This document shows positions 42,322 through 50,903 of a stretch of DNA of 64,000 nucleotides, one piece after another; positions within the stretch are counted from its first letter, which is position 1; the number at the start of each line of letters is the position of its first letter. This DNA is from JBEIHI01 sp964655245 (lineage in GTDB: Bacteria > Bdellovibrionota > UBA2394): the NCBI GenBank assembly GCA_964655245.1, contig CAZZLQ010000004.1:1-64000 (forward strand), written 5' to 3'. Position numbers and translations under genes: made by a program. The notes below the pieces were generated by a model. It was not told the DNA's origin. It saw nothing but the letters and a program-made list of their open reading frames with translations, and did no database searches.

Positions 42322-44865
42322 TTGGACAAGGCGAAACTATTTTCGCAGGCAGAGAAGTGTCTTGCAAAAGGCCAATATGAAAAGGCCTTAGAGGCGTTTG
42401 AGCTTATTCTGCGTTCCGATCCCAATGACTCTAAGGCTCTCAGTCGAGCTGCTGATTTGTATCTTAAGCGTGAGAACTTTGAAAAAGGCTTCGATGTCCT
42501 GAGGCGACTTGCGGAGGCGTTTACTCGGGAAGGCTTTTTCAGTCGAGCCGTTGCTATCTACAAGCGTATGCTGAAGATCGAGAAGATCAGTTCTCGAGAC
42601 GCACTCATTCAAGTTCATGAGCGCTTAGCCGATCTCTATGGACAGCTGAGCTTGATCTCAGATGCCATGAGCCATTTCTCGATTGTCGTCGATCACTACG
42701 ATCGTGCGATGGATCACGATTCACTTCTCAACGTTCTTAAAAAAGTATCTGACTTGGATCCTTACAATATCGACAGTCAACTGAAGCTGGCTGAGTTGTT
42801 CTATTCAAAACAACGTAATCTCGAGGCTATTAAGGCGCTTGAAAAGTTATCAGAAAACATCAAGTCTCGCGGGCATCTTCCTGATGTGATTCGAGTCTTT
42901 GAGCGCTGGGTAGAGCTAGATCCAAGCGATCACAAGGCATTGGGAAACTTAGTTCATCATTACCTTGCCGTGAACGAGCCCAAGAAGGCATTAGCTCGAA
43001 TTCAAGTCGCTTTTCGAGCGAACCCCCGAAATGTCGATGTCTTGGATTTATTGGCGGAGACTTTTTTGAGCTTGAAGCAGCCTGAGAAATCAAAAGCTGT
43101 CGATCTGGAACTCATCAAGTTAAGTCGAGCCGTTGGAGATCAGGGTAAACTAGATCGAGCTGAGCGAAGACTCCGAGGAATTGCGAATCCGCCACCCAAT
43201 GATTCCGGAGCCTCCTCTGAATCTTCCGGAGTAGAATTGCGGGAGGCGGCCCCCGCTTCGGCAGAGCTTCCTCTTGTTGAATCAGAACTGACTCATGATG
43301 AGAGAAAGCTAATGTCGGAAGCGGATGTTTATCTCAAGTATGGGCTTCTCGATAAAGCCTACGACCTCTTGAAGAAAAATTTAGAGACTCAGTCGAAGTC
43401 ATTGGTTTTGAGATGGAAACTCAAGCAGCTGGCCCTTGAAAAGGAGGACACTGAGGCTGCCGCTCACTTTCTTAACGAGATTGTGATGTTGGCTCGATCC
43501 GCTGGAAAGTCTGATGTGGCCAAGATTGCTTCTGATGAGCTGAGCATTCTAGATCCAAATAGTTTGGCAGTGGCTCCCTCTCCTCGTGTTTCAGCGGCGT
43601 CTATGGCCGATGAAAACACTGTAAAGAAGGATTCAACTTCAACTTCTGTAGAGTCCATTGAGCTCAATGAATTTGATTCATCCGATATCTCTATTGTTTT
43701 GGATGAGCAGGAAGTCTTGGCGGCGAGTCCCAAAGCTGATGAGATGGTGAATGAGTTGATACTCGAGGACAGTATGAGTGGTCCTGTGATGGACCTTAGC
43801 GCGCCAGCAATGCCGATTGAGGTTAACCATCAATCAGAGATTGAGTTGATTCCTGATGTTTCTATTGAGCCTGCTGAAGAGCTCAGTAACCGCGAGTCCT
43901 CCATTGATTTATCAGGTGAGGTAAGTTTTGTTGAGGGTGATGAGCCAGTTGCCTTGCTGACCGAGAGTGACTTCAGTCCGGAGGAGCTGTCGCGACTTTC
44001 AAGTCAGCTTGATCCAGAGGGGATGATTGATTCGGAAGTAGCCGCGCTTGCGCCATCCCCCCAGCTGAGCTCGGATTCGGTGGATGCTGCTGTTGAAATA
44101 GATAGTGACTTTGAGCTTCGCCAGTCTCTTGAAGAAGTCGACTTTTTTAGATCCCAAGGGTTAGAGAGCGAGGCCAACGCACTCTTGAAGTCTCTCAGTG
44201 GAAAGTATCCAGGTCATCCTCTCATCAAGAAGTTCTCTGCGAGCACAAAGGCTGCTGCTGAAATGGCCGATGCATTGAAGTCTAAGACTACTGAGCTTGA
44301 GGCGTTGGGGCGAAAGGTGCGGCTTAATGTTCAAGAGGACACGCGCGATGCGCAGATGGGTGAGTTCTTTGATTTGGCGGCTGAGCTTGATGCAGAACTG
44401 CTGAATGACAAATCTGACGAAGGCTTTGGTAGTCCAACGAATGTTCGAGATGTTTTTAATGCATTTAAGCAGGGGGTCGCTCAAAGTGTTTCCGATGAGG
44501 ATTGGCAAACTCATTTTGACTTGGGTGTAGCCTATCGAGAGATGGAGCTCTTGGATGATGCGATCCAGGCTTTTGAGTTGGTTGGTAAGCATCCGGCTCA
44601 ACGAGCCTCGGCCCTTTATCAGATTGGTTTGTGTGAGTTAGCCAAAGGCCAGTTGCAAAATGCCAAAAAGAAATTCGATGAAGCGTTGAATCTGCCGAAT
44701 GTCATGGCTCAAGAAAAGATATCCATTACTTATGAGCTCGCTGAAGTTTTGCTTCGACTCAATAAAAAGGACGAAGCGAAGAAGCTCTTTAAAGAGGTTC
44801 AAAAAGTTGATCCTGAGTTCAGGGAAGTCACAGAAAAAGTCAAAGCGCTCGGTTCTAAGGGATAG
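42322..44865 (+). CDS. Large TPR-repeat protein
   Basis: This protein of about 847 aa has tetratricopeptide repeats in the N-terminal 280 residues (CLAKGQYEKALEAFELIL, AADLYLKRENFEKGFDVLRR, AELFYSKQRNLEAIKALEKL) and again in the last 130 (FDLGVAYREMELLDDAIQAF). They are separated by an acidic, Ser/Glu-rich, poorly ordered centre. There is no signal peptide, so a cytoplasmic scaffold is likely. TTG 42322 with AGGGGGC upstream is preferred, and a TTG at 42262 is also in frame. It follows accC by about 65 bases and ends 13 bases before the tRNA gene on the other strand. Partners are unknown. The neighbourhood suggests pilus or lipid synthesis links, without proof. Confidence 0.82.
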   Translation: MDKAKLFSQAEKCLAKGQYEKALEAFELILRSDPNDSKALSRAADLYLKRENFEKGFDVLRRLAEAFTREGFFSRAVAIYKRMLKIEKISSRDALIQVHERLADLYGQLSLISDAMSHFSIVVDHYDRAMDHDSLLNVLKKVSDLDPYNIDSQLKLAELFYSKQRNLEAIKALEKLSENIKSRGHLPDVIRVFERWVELDPSDHKALGNLVHHYLAVNEPKKALARIQVAFRANPRNVDVLDLLAETFLSLKQPEKSKAVDLELIKLSRAVGDQGKLDRAERRLRGIANPPPNDSGASSESSGVELREAAPASAELPLVESELTHDERKLMSEADVYLKYGLLDKAYDLLKKNLETQSKSLVLRWKLKQLALEKEDTEAAAHFLNEIVMLARSAGKSDVAKIASDELSILDPNSLAVAPSPRVSAASMADENTVKKDSTSTSVESIELNEFDSSDISIVLDEQEVLAASPKADEMVNELILEDSMSGPVMDLSAPAMPIEVNHQSEIELIPDVSIEPAEELSNRESSIDLSGEVSFVEGDEPVALLTESDFSPEELSRLSSQLDPEGMIDSEVAALAPSPQLSSDSVDAAVEIDSDFELRQSLEEVDFFRSQGLESEANALLKSLSGKYPGHPLIKKFSASTKAAAEMADALKSKTTELEALGRKVRLNVQEDTRDAQMGEFFDLAAELDAELLNDKSDEGFGSPTNVRDVFNAFKQGVAQSVSDEDWQTHFDLGVAYREMELLDDAIQAFELVGKHPAQRASALYQIGLCELAKGQLQNAKKKFDEALNLPNVMAQEKISITYELAEVLLRLNKKDEAKKLFKEVQKVDPEFREVTEKVKALGSKG

Positions 44866-44878
44866 TCCTCAAAGAAAA

Positions 44879-44950
44879 GCGGGAGACGAGGCTCGAACTC
44901 GCGACCCTCAGCTTGGGAAGCTGATGCTCTACCAACTGAGCTACTCCCGC
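44879..44950 (-). tRNA. tRNA-Gly (anticodon CCC)
   Basis: On the minus strand, a 72-nt cloverleaf folds with a 7-bp acceptor stem (GCGGGAG/CTCCCGC) and a D arm closed by GCTC/GAGC. The anticodon stem is TCAGC/GCTGA with loop TTCCCAA. The T arm is GCGAG/CTCGT (ending in a G-T pair) with the TTCGAGC loop. The anticodon CCC reads GGG glycine codons. CCA is not encoded. A short T-rich stretch follows directly and may help termination. It is convergent with the TPR gene. Confidence 0.95.
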
Positions 44951-45259
44951 GTGGTAACCAAACTTACTCAATTTCAAGCTGGAAGTCTCTCATGTTGCTC
45001 TCCTGCCTCACACTCTCCACCGGAGACTGTGAGTGCCGTCGAGTGAGCTACTCCCGCATTTGCATCCGATGAGAGGCGCCATACTGCGTTGCGCTCGGCG
45101 CTCACTCAGTGATGTAGCATCATAACTACACTCCTTCGTTTGCTTTGTCGCGCGCCTTGTCTGGCTTGCTCATCCTTACAGATGATATCTATCAGTTTTG
45201 TACACCCATTTTATCGGGCTTCACAATTCTTATTCTGTGAAGCGTGGCCAATGCGATTC
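44951..45259. other. Gene-free 309-base region with a tRNA remnant and palindromes
   Basis: No credible gene is seen here. It holds a 14-nt copy of the tRNA-Gly 5' end at 45044-45057. A 10-bp imperfect hairpin lies at 45010-45032 (CACACTCTCC/GGAGACTGTG with one mismatch, loop ACC). A second palindromic segment centred near 45115 includes TGATG-TAG-CATCA. The last stretch before the MFS stop is featureless. Confidence 0.7.
45044..45057 (-). repeat. Duplicate of the tRNA-Gly 5' end
   Basis: TGAGCTACTCCCGC at 45044-45057 repeats 44937-44950, the complement of the first 14 bases of tRNA-Gly. Flanking bases differ and no rest of a tRNA follows. It may be the stub of a deleted second tRNA gene or a recombination scar. 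Confidence 0.75.
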
Positions 45260-46585
45260 CTAGAGCCACGAGTTCAAACGAAGGCGTATTCCCTCTCTCA
45301 ACCGGCTTGGGACAAAGAGATAAATCAGAAACTTTCCGCTCTCATCAAAACTGGTCTGACGAGAGAGGCGGGTGCTCAGGGCGATACTGAGTCCAATGGC
45401 GATGATCCAGCGAAGTGCCGTCGATATCTCGATGAGTTGCAGATTGCTCAATTGATAAGTGCTCAGAAGTTCTGCACCCGCCAAGCTCCCAAGGACTGAT
45501 GCCATCTGACAAAGGGCCACATATATCCCCATCAGGCGACGTGCTGAGGTGGGAATCGCGCTTTGAATCCAAAGAATGAGACAGAGATCCAGTCCCGACC
45601 AAAAGATTCCATTGAAAAACTGTATGAATCCGATCGCCATCGGCGATGAGAACAAAACCCACGCGAGGCTTGTGAGCGCAATTCCATAGAAGGCCACCTG
45701 CGTTGCTGCTGCGAGAGAGTGTTTGCGGATACTTTCCGCATAGGATGACATGAAGAGAAAGGTGCTCACGTACGTCACGGATTGAAGAATAGTTACGAGC
45801 GCTGTGGAGAATCCAAGATCTCGCATCATATACGGAAGAAAGTAGGGGGAAGAAACGCCTGCGACGAGTCTGAGAGTAACCGTCGCAACAATGATGATGA
45901 GAACAGAGGCTCCGCTGGCGTTGCGGAGAGTCCTTGCAAGATATGTCCAGCTGACGAGCTCAGATGATTCGCGTACTTTTGGGCGTGGTGGGCTTGCCCG
46001 AGTCGCCACAAACCAAAGTGCTGCACACCGAGCAACCAATCCAATCGCAAACATCATGACAAAGAATCCCGCGGAGGCGTCCAAGGCCTTTGCGGTGCAG
46101 GCAGCTGCAATCGTACAGATGAGGGTCGTTAGCGAAATCCACGACGTTCTTCTCGAGAAAAATCTTCCGAGGCGTTCTTGGGGGAGCCAGCCGGACATCC
46201 AATCAATCCAAAGTGGGGAGGCCACAAGTCCTCCCAGCCAATAGCAAGATAGGCAGACAAAGAGTGCCTCAAACAACCTGTGCGGCGAAAAAACGCTGAC
46301 CCATAACAGGCCAGCCACTCCGAGGATCTGCATTCCGATGAAGACCATCAGCCAGTTTTTGAGAGAGGCTTGTCGAATCTGACCTGGAATGAACAGATTG
46401 GCGATCGCGCCGACAAGAAGTGGACCTGTCGTGAGAATGCCTATCTCCGGGTTTGAGAGACTCTGAGAGACAGCAAAGATCAGGGTAAAGTGCTCTGCCG
46501 TTGCAATCATTAAGCTGTAGAGGGATCCTTCCCAGTAGGAGCTGCGAAGTGCTCGTCTCCTGAGCCCCTCGCGATTAAAACTCAC
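45260..46585 (-). CDS. Major facilitator superfamily transporter
   Basis: This 441-aa membrane protein has about twelve hydrophobic spans in two halves. The start is MSFNREGLRRRALRSSYWEG, a basic cytoplasmic N-terminus. WLPQERLGRFFSRRTSW is the conserved loop between spans 2 and 3. The last 30 residues (FDESGKFLIYLFVPSRLREG) are unlike a usual tail and may be read from sequence brought in beside the tRNA gene. The substrate is not recognised. It is divergent from an orphan/TetR pair across about 111 bases, a layout typical of regulated efflux pumps. Confidence 0.85.
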   Translation of the reverse strand: MSFNREGLRRRALRSSYWEGSLYSLMIATAEHFTLIFAVSQSLSNPEIGILTTGPLLVGAIANLFIPGQIRQASLKNWLMVFIGMQILGVAGLLWVSVFSPHRLFEALFVCLSCYWLGGLVASPLWIDWMSGWLPQERLGRFFSRRTSWISLTTLICTIAAACTAKALDASAGFFVMMFAIGLVARCAALWFVATRASPPRPKVRESSELVSWTYLARTLRNASGASVLIIIVATVTLRLVAGVSSPYFLPYMMRDLGFSTALVTILQSVTYVSTFLFMSSYAESIRKHSLAAATQVAFYGIALTSLAWVLFSSPMAIGFIQFFNGIFWSGLDLCLILWIQSAIPTSARRLMGIYVALCQMASVLGSLAGAELLSTYQLSNLQLIEISTALRWIIAIGLSIALSTRLSRQTSFDESGKFLIYLFVPSRLREGIRLRLNSWL

Positions 46586-46696
46586 ATCTTTATTTTCCGC
46601 CTCTTTACGCGTTGCAGCAACGCCTCCAAGACATGAATCCTTTCAATGACTTAAGTGCCCATTGCACTTCGCTGGGTCTGGGCTATAGTGCGCCCC

Positions 46697-47587
46697 ATGT
46701 TAACCGGGTTGGCTGCGATATTACTGGCCGGAGCTGTGCCTCCGACAGTGAGAGATTGTTATTCGGTGATGAAGGATCTCGCCGAGTTCCATCTATCGCC
46801 CGACTTGCAGGAAACCTTTCAGGAAGTTTCTCAATCGCATTTGTTTGTCTGGGTTCCCGCTAAGTTCTTGGGCAAGCCGCCTCAGATTTTTGCTGAGCAA
46901 TCGGGTGTTCGTCCTTTCTTTGCGAGTTCGATTGGTACTCGAAGATTTCTGTCTCAGCTGGCGCGATCAAAAAACGCGCAGCTGAGAAGGCATTATCGTC
47001 AAATGTTGCCGCCCCGAATGTACCATGCTTGGCAAGAGGCTGAGGGTAATCTTGATCGAAATTTTTCTCATGACTTCTACATTGTCCGTCGAGAGGGCAG
47101 AGGTTTCCGAGTGGTATTCCACTTGAGACTTTTTGAAGCGGTGTTTGATCGATCTTCGGCCGTACCCTTGCCGGCGGAGGTTCTTGAAAAGTCGCTGGGT
47201 AGTGGATCTCAAGGGCAAGTGCTGGCATTGGCTCGTGCGTTTCGTCAGCTGAGCCTTATGAAGAGCGAAGACTTGAAAGCTCGAGGTGAATCTTTTGTAG
47301 AGCTTGGTCAGTACCTTGTCGATGCTTCGCCGGAAGAGGCGTTGGCATTGAAGCAAATGGCTGTGAGCTTTTTGATTCAGTTGTTTTTTAAGGAAAGACG
47401 AGATCGCCTCTTCGTGTTTGTACCGGCGAGTCCGCTCCATGAGCGGCTTTACAGTCGAGACTTTGGGTTGAGAACGAGGCAAGATCAGTGGGGTCATTGG
47501 GTCAAAGGCCGAGATCTCATGCAGGGCCTTAAGGAATTCCTCAGACGTTCGGAAGTGCAAATCAGTGTAAAGCGAAAGAGAAGGTAG
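46697..47587 (+). CDS. Orphan protein with signal-like N-terminus, 296 aa
   Basis: From ATG 46697 the protein begins MLTGLAAILLAGAVPPTVRD, which reads as a short signal peptide. The mature part has LFVWVPAKFLGKPPQIFAEQ and, in the C-terminal half, RDRLFVFVPASPLHERLYS. These are two similar FVxVPA blocks that suggest an internal duplication. An earlier in-frame start at 46655 would bury the signal. No family is recognised. TetR starts five bases after its stop, so they share an mRNA. Confidence 0.65.
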   Translation: MLTGLAAILLAGAVPPTVRDCYSVMKDLAEFHLSPDLQETFQEVSQSHLFVWVPAKFLGKPPQIFAEQSGVRPFFASSIGTRRFLSQLARSKNAQLRRHYRQMLPPRMYHAWQEAEGNLDRNFSHDFYIVRREGRGFRVVFHLRLFEAVFDRSSAVPLPAEVLEKSLGSGSQGQVLALARAFRQLSLMKSEDLKARGESFVELGQYLVDASPEEALALKQMAVSFLIQLFFKERRDRLFVFVPASPLHERLYSRDFGLRTRQDQWGHWVKGRDLMQGLKEFLRRSEVQISVKRKRR

Positions 47588-47592
47588 CAGTT

Positions 47593-48216
47593 ATGCCGAG
47601 AATCTTAGTTGATCGTCCCCCTGAAACAAGAGAGCTGATTCTTGAATCTTTCATCAATCTGGTTGAGGAGCGCGGTGCATTTCAAATCGTCTTTCAGGAC
47701 ATTGCTGATGCATCAAAGATGAGTTTGGGATCGATTCGCTATTACTTCAAAAATTATGACTCTCTTGTCGAAGCTGCTATTGCGTATGTTTTTCAGCGGG
47801 CTCAAGTTGTCATTGAAGAAGATATTATGAAGGTGCGATTGTCGGGTTCCTCCAACCAAATGATCCGATCCTATGTTGAGGCCAACTTTCATTGGATGGA
47901 TGCTTATCCCTCTCATGCCGCATTTTTGTCTTATTTCTATCATCTTTGTTGCACGCGTGCGTCGGTGGTCGGCCGAGATTTTTGGCAGCGTGGTCGAAAG
48001 CGAGTGGAAGCTCTTATTCTGGAAGAGATTGCTCGAACAAAGTCGAAGGGGCCTGAGGATGTTGAAGCGGCTGCACAGATTATCCACAGTCTGATCTTCG
48101 GTTCCGTGGTGACTGCGATGGCAGAGAGGTCGCCTGAGTCCTCCAAGCAACAACTGAAGGTTCTCGTTGATTCGCTGCCGAGCATCCTTCTTTCGGTGGC
48201 GTCGATCGAATCATAA
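47593..48216 (+). CDS. TetR/AcrR-family transcriptional regulator
   Basis: This 207-aa repressor-type protein has an N-terminal helix-turn-helix (IVFQDIADASKMSLGSIRYYFKN, about 32-54) and a ligand-binding C-terminal half. It follows the orphan gene by five bases and lies divergent from the MFS transporter 1.1 kb away, so it may control both. The inverted repeat at 48391-48414 downstream is a possible binding site. The ligand is unknown. Confidence 0.9.
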   Translation: MPRILVDRPPETRELILESFINLVEERGAFQIVFQDIADASKMSLGSIRYYFKNYDSLVEAAIAYVFQRAQVVIEEDIMKVRLSGSSNQMIRSYVEANFHWMDAYPSHAAFLSYFYHLCCTRASVVGRDFWQRGRKRVEALILEEIARTKSKGPEDVEAAAQIIHSLIFGSVVTAMAERSPESSKQQLKVLVDSLPSILLSVASIES

Positions 48217-48390
48217 AGCATTGAAATAATTGATTTAAATGAGCTCTTTGCGAAATTTGATAATTAATTTGACAATTTTGTTTAACGGGCTAAGAGAGTC
48301 TCAAAACTGGATTTCCCTTGGAAAAGTGGCCAGGTTGAACTCTCTCTTGATTGATTTGAGGCACCGCAGCCGACGACCCATCAACTGATG

Positions 48391-48414
48391 AAAGGGTCGA
48401 CCTGGTCACCCTTT
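48391..48414. promoter_or_regulatory. 7-bp inverted repeat before the SnoaL-like gene
   Basis: AAAGGGT and ACCCTTT arms enclose 10 bases, nine bases before the ATG at 48423/18 bases before 48432. GGTCGACC sits across the left arm. It could be a TetR operator, an mRNA hairpin masking the start, or a weak terminator for tetR without a T-run. Confidence 0.35.
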
Positions 48415-48422
48415 TAGCTAAA

Positions 48423-48869
48423 ATGCCTTTCATGGCTCGTCCCTCTCTCGATCACTTTTTTAATCAGTTTTCCAAACAAAATATGAAGATTCTGTCTGAT
48501 TTTTATCATCCGGACATTCAGTTCGTGGATCCGCTTGTGAACTTGAAGGGCCTCGCTACGTTGACCGAGTACTATGCTGATTTGTACGAGAACGTGATTT
48601 CGATCCGATTCGATTTTTCAAAGGTCCTTCAGTCGGGTGCTGAAGAGGTTGGCTTTTGGAAAATGAGAGTTCGACACAAACGGCTCAACGGTGGGGATGA
48701 GATCGTGGTCGATGGGAACTCGCATGTGATTTATGACCCGGAATCTCAGTTGTGTATCTATCACCGAGATTACTTTGATGCGGCAGCGATGCTCTATGAG
48801 AACATTCCAGTCCTGGGTTTTGGAGTTCGGCAGATCAAAAATAGAATTCAAAGGCAACACCAAAGATAG
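48423..48869 (+). CDS. SnoaL/NTF2-like fold protein
   Basis: This 148-aa small alpha-beta cone protein has LDHFFNQFSKQNMKILSDFYHPDIQFVDP near the start, and the closing VIYDPESQLCIYHRDYFDAA is typical of SnoaL-like proteins. Members include isomerases, hydrolases and binding proteins, so no reaction is assigned. ATG 48423 and ATG 48432 are both possible. It may belong to the same unit as the TetR gene. Confidence 0.75.
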   Translation: MPFMARPSLDHFFNQFSKQNMKILSDFYHPDIQFVDPLVNLKGLATLTEYYADLYENVISIRFDFSKVLQSGAEEVGFWKMRVRHKRLNGGDEIVVDGNSHVIYDPESQLCIYHRDYFDAAAMLYENIPVLGFGVRQIKNRIQRQHQR

Positions 48870-48933
48870 TTTTGTCTGATTCAAGAAGCGCTGAGGGGTG
48901 ATTTTAGGATTATTCGTTTTCAAGGCATTCCCG

Positions 48934-48952
48934 TCTCTCTATAACTGAGAGA
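48934..48952 (+). other. Small hairpin just upstream of kup
   Basis: TCTCTC and GAGAGA arms with a 7-base loop (TATAACT) end 12 bases before the kup ATG. It could influence translation initiation. It does not resemble the c-di-AMP (ydaO) riboswitch known from some potassium transporter genes. Confidence 0.3.
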
Positions 48953-48964
48953 AGCAAGACACGT

Positions 48965-50860
48965 ATGGATCGTTCGCAGTTTGAAAGACGTACTCACCAC
49001 ACCAGTTTGGGTGTTCTCACTCTCGGAGCTTTGGGAGTCGTCTTTGGTGATATCGGAACGAGTGCCCTTTATGCTCTTCGAGAGTGTTTTAGCTCTCACA
49101 CTGGAGCGGTTGTAGATCACGCGACGGTGCTGGGAGTTCTTTCTCTTATTTTTTGGGTTTTGATTTTGGTCATCTCGATCAAGTACATGTTTATCATTTT
49201 GAAGGCTGACAACAAGGGTGAGGGCGGGCTCTTGGCGCTGACAGCTCTTGCGAGTGAGGGAACCCTTCGAAGCTCCAAAACGGCGATTTTTTCCGTTGTC
49301 GGGCTCGGTGTGTTTGGTGCGGCCTTGCTGTACGGAGATGCAATGATCACTCCTGCTATTTCTGTTCTCTCTGCTGTTGAGGGTATTGCCGTTCGCTCGG
49401 AGGGGCTTGAGTCTTTTGTGATTCCGCTGACCTTGGTGATTCTGACTGCATTGTTCATCACTCAACGGGTTGGGACGGGGATTATCGGTCGCATTTTTGG
49501 TCCTGTGATGTGTATCTGGTTCTCGGTGATTGGCACTTTGGGATTGATGGCCATTGTTAAGAATCCAGAGGTTCTTCGAGCCATTGATCCGCGATACGCG
49601 GTTGATTTTCTTTTCAGAGATTGGACTGTTTCATTTGCGGTGATGGGCAGCGTGTTTCTTGCTGTCACCGGTGGGGAGGCTTTGTATGCGGACATGGGTC
49701 ACTTCGGCCGGTCAGCGATTCGGTTGGGATGGTTTTTTTTGGCGCTGCCAGCTCTTTTGCTGAACTATTTTGGTCAGGGCGCTTTGGTTTTGAGCAATCC
49801 CGAGGCTGTCCGAAGTCCGTTTTATCTGTTGGCTCCTGAATGGGCTCAGGTTCCCATGGTTATCCTAGCCACGACAGCTACTGCCGTTGCCTCTCAAGCA
49901 GTGATTGCAGGTGTTTTTTCAATTACGCGACAAGCTGTTCAGCTCGGATTTCTGCCAAGGACGCAGATCGTTCACACCTCAGCAGGAGAGATCGGTCAGA
50001 TCTTCGTTCCTAAGGCCAACTTATTCCTCTGGGTTTCCACATTTGTTCTCGTCTTGTCCTTTAAGAGTTCAAGTGCCCTCGCAGGTGCCTACGGTGTGGC
50101 TGTTTCAGCCATCATGATCATCACAACCTCGATGGCCGGCTATATTGCGTGGAAAAGATGGAAATGGAACCCGATCGTTATCGTTGTCCTCGGCATCGGA
50201 TTTTTGGCCATTGAGGGGCTGTTTCTTTCGTCGAATATGATGAAGCTTGATGAAGGTGGCTGGGTGAGTCTTCTCATCGCCGCTATCATCTCGACCTGTA
50301 TGCTCACGTGGAAGCGAGGGCGCGAGATTCTCATGCAGCGCTTGCGTGAGAAGCGAATGACCTTGGCCCAATTCATTGAGCAAGTACGGGAGAAGCGTGT
50401 TTATCGAACAGAGGGAACGGCCGTTTTCATGACTTCAGACCCCAATGGGTTGCCTGTGGGGCTGTTTCAGAACTTTCTTTTGAATCATGTGGTCCATCAG
50501 CAGGTGATCATCATGAACGTCCAGTTTGAAGAGATCCCGTTTATTCCTGTTCAAAATCGGATACAGATTTCCAACCTTGGTGAGAATTTTCATTTCGTCA
50601 CCGTTCACTACGGCTTCATGCAGACGCCCAATATTCCGCGAATCATCGAAATGTGTCGCTTCGATGGAGTCCCGGTCAACAAAGATGATGTGACGTATTT
50701 CTTTGGACGCGAAACGATCATTGCGACTGACCGAGTCGGCATGCAGAAGTGGCGCGAGCGACTTTTCATTCTGATGTCTCGAAATTCCCAAACCGCGATG
50801 GAATTCTTCAAGATCCCAACCGACAAGGTGGTTGAATTCGGCATTCAGGTCGAGATCTGA
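48965..50860 (+). CDS. kup: Low-affinity potassium transporter Kup
   Basis: This 631-aa KUP/HAK-type potassium-proton symporter has about twelve spans. It starts with LGALGVVFGDIGTSALYALRE, the family signature, and has KADNKGEGGLLAL and YGDAMITPAISVLSAVEGI. A soluble C-terminal domain of about 170 residues ends the protein. Length is typical. Its 3' end lies 43 bases before the next start. Confidence 0.96.
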   Translation: MDRSQFERRTHHTSLGVLTLGALGVVFGDIGTSALYALRECFSSHTGAVVDHATVLGVLSLIFWVLILVISIKYMFIILKADNKGEGGLLALTALASEGTLRSSKTAIFSVVGLGVFGAALLYGDAMITPAISVLSAVEGIAVRSEGLESFVIPLTLVILTALFITQRVGTGIIGRIFGPVMCIWFSVIGTLGLMAIVKNPEVLRAIDPRYAVDFLFRDWTVSFAVMGSVFLAVTGGEALYADMGHFGRSAIRLGWFFLALPALLLNYFGQGALVLSNPEAVRSPFYLLAPEWAQVPMVILATTATAVASQAVIAGVFSITRQAVQLGFLPRTQIVHTSAGEIGQIFVPKANLFLWVSTFVLVLSFKSSSALAGAYGVAVSAIMIITTSMAGYIAWKRWKWNPIVIVVLGIGFLAIEGLFLSSNMMKLDEGGWVSLLIAAIISTCMLTWKRGREILMQRLREKRMTLAQFIEQVREKRVYRTEGTAVFMTSDPNGLPVGLFQNFLLNHVVHQQVIIMNVQFEEIPFIPVQNRIQISNLGENFHFVTVHYGFMQTPNIPRIIEMCRFDGVPVNKDDVTYFFGRETIIATDRVGMQKWRERLFILMSRNSQTAMEFFKIPTDKVVEFGIQVEI

Positions 50861-50903
50861 TCAAGAGTTGTCCCGGGCATTTCCTCCTGCTAGCGTTGAG
50901 TCT

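Noticed and set aside
44937..45057. Classic phage attachment site pair at tRNA-Gly
   Set aside because: The repeat is the 5' end of the tRNA, not the 3' half, and there is no integrase or cargo.
48269..48296. TTGACA with TAAGAG as a promoter for the SnoaL-like gene
   Set aside because: The -10 is too poor a match and the leader would be about 120 bases with no support.
48870..48964. c-di-AMP riboswitch upstream of kup
   Set aside because: The leader is too short and lacks the ydaO consensus elements.
48920..49465. 181-codon open frame antisense to kup
   Set aside because: Low-complexity polar translation opposite a conserved transporter; a shadow frame.
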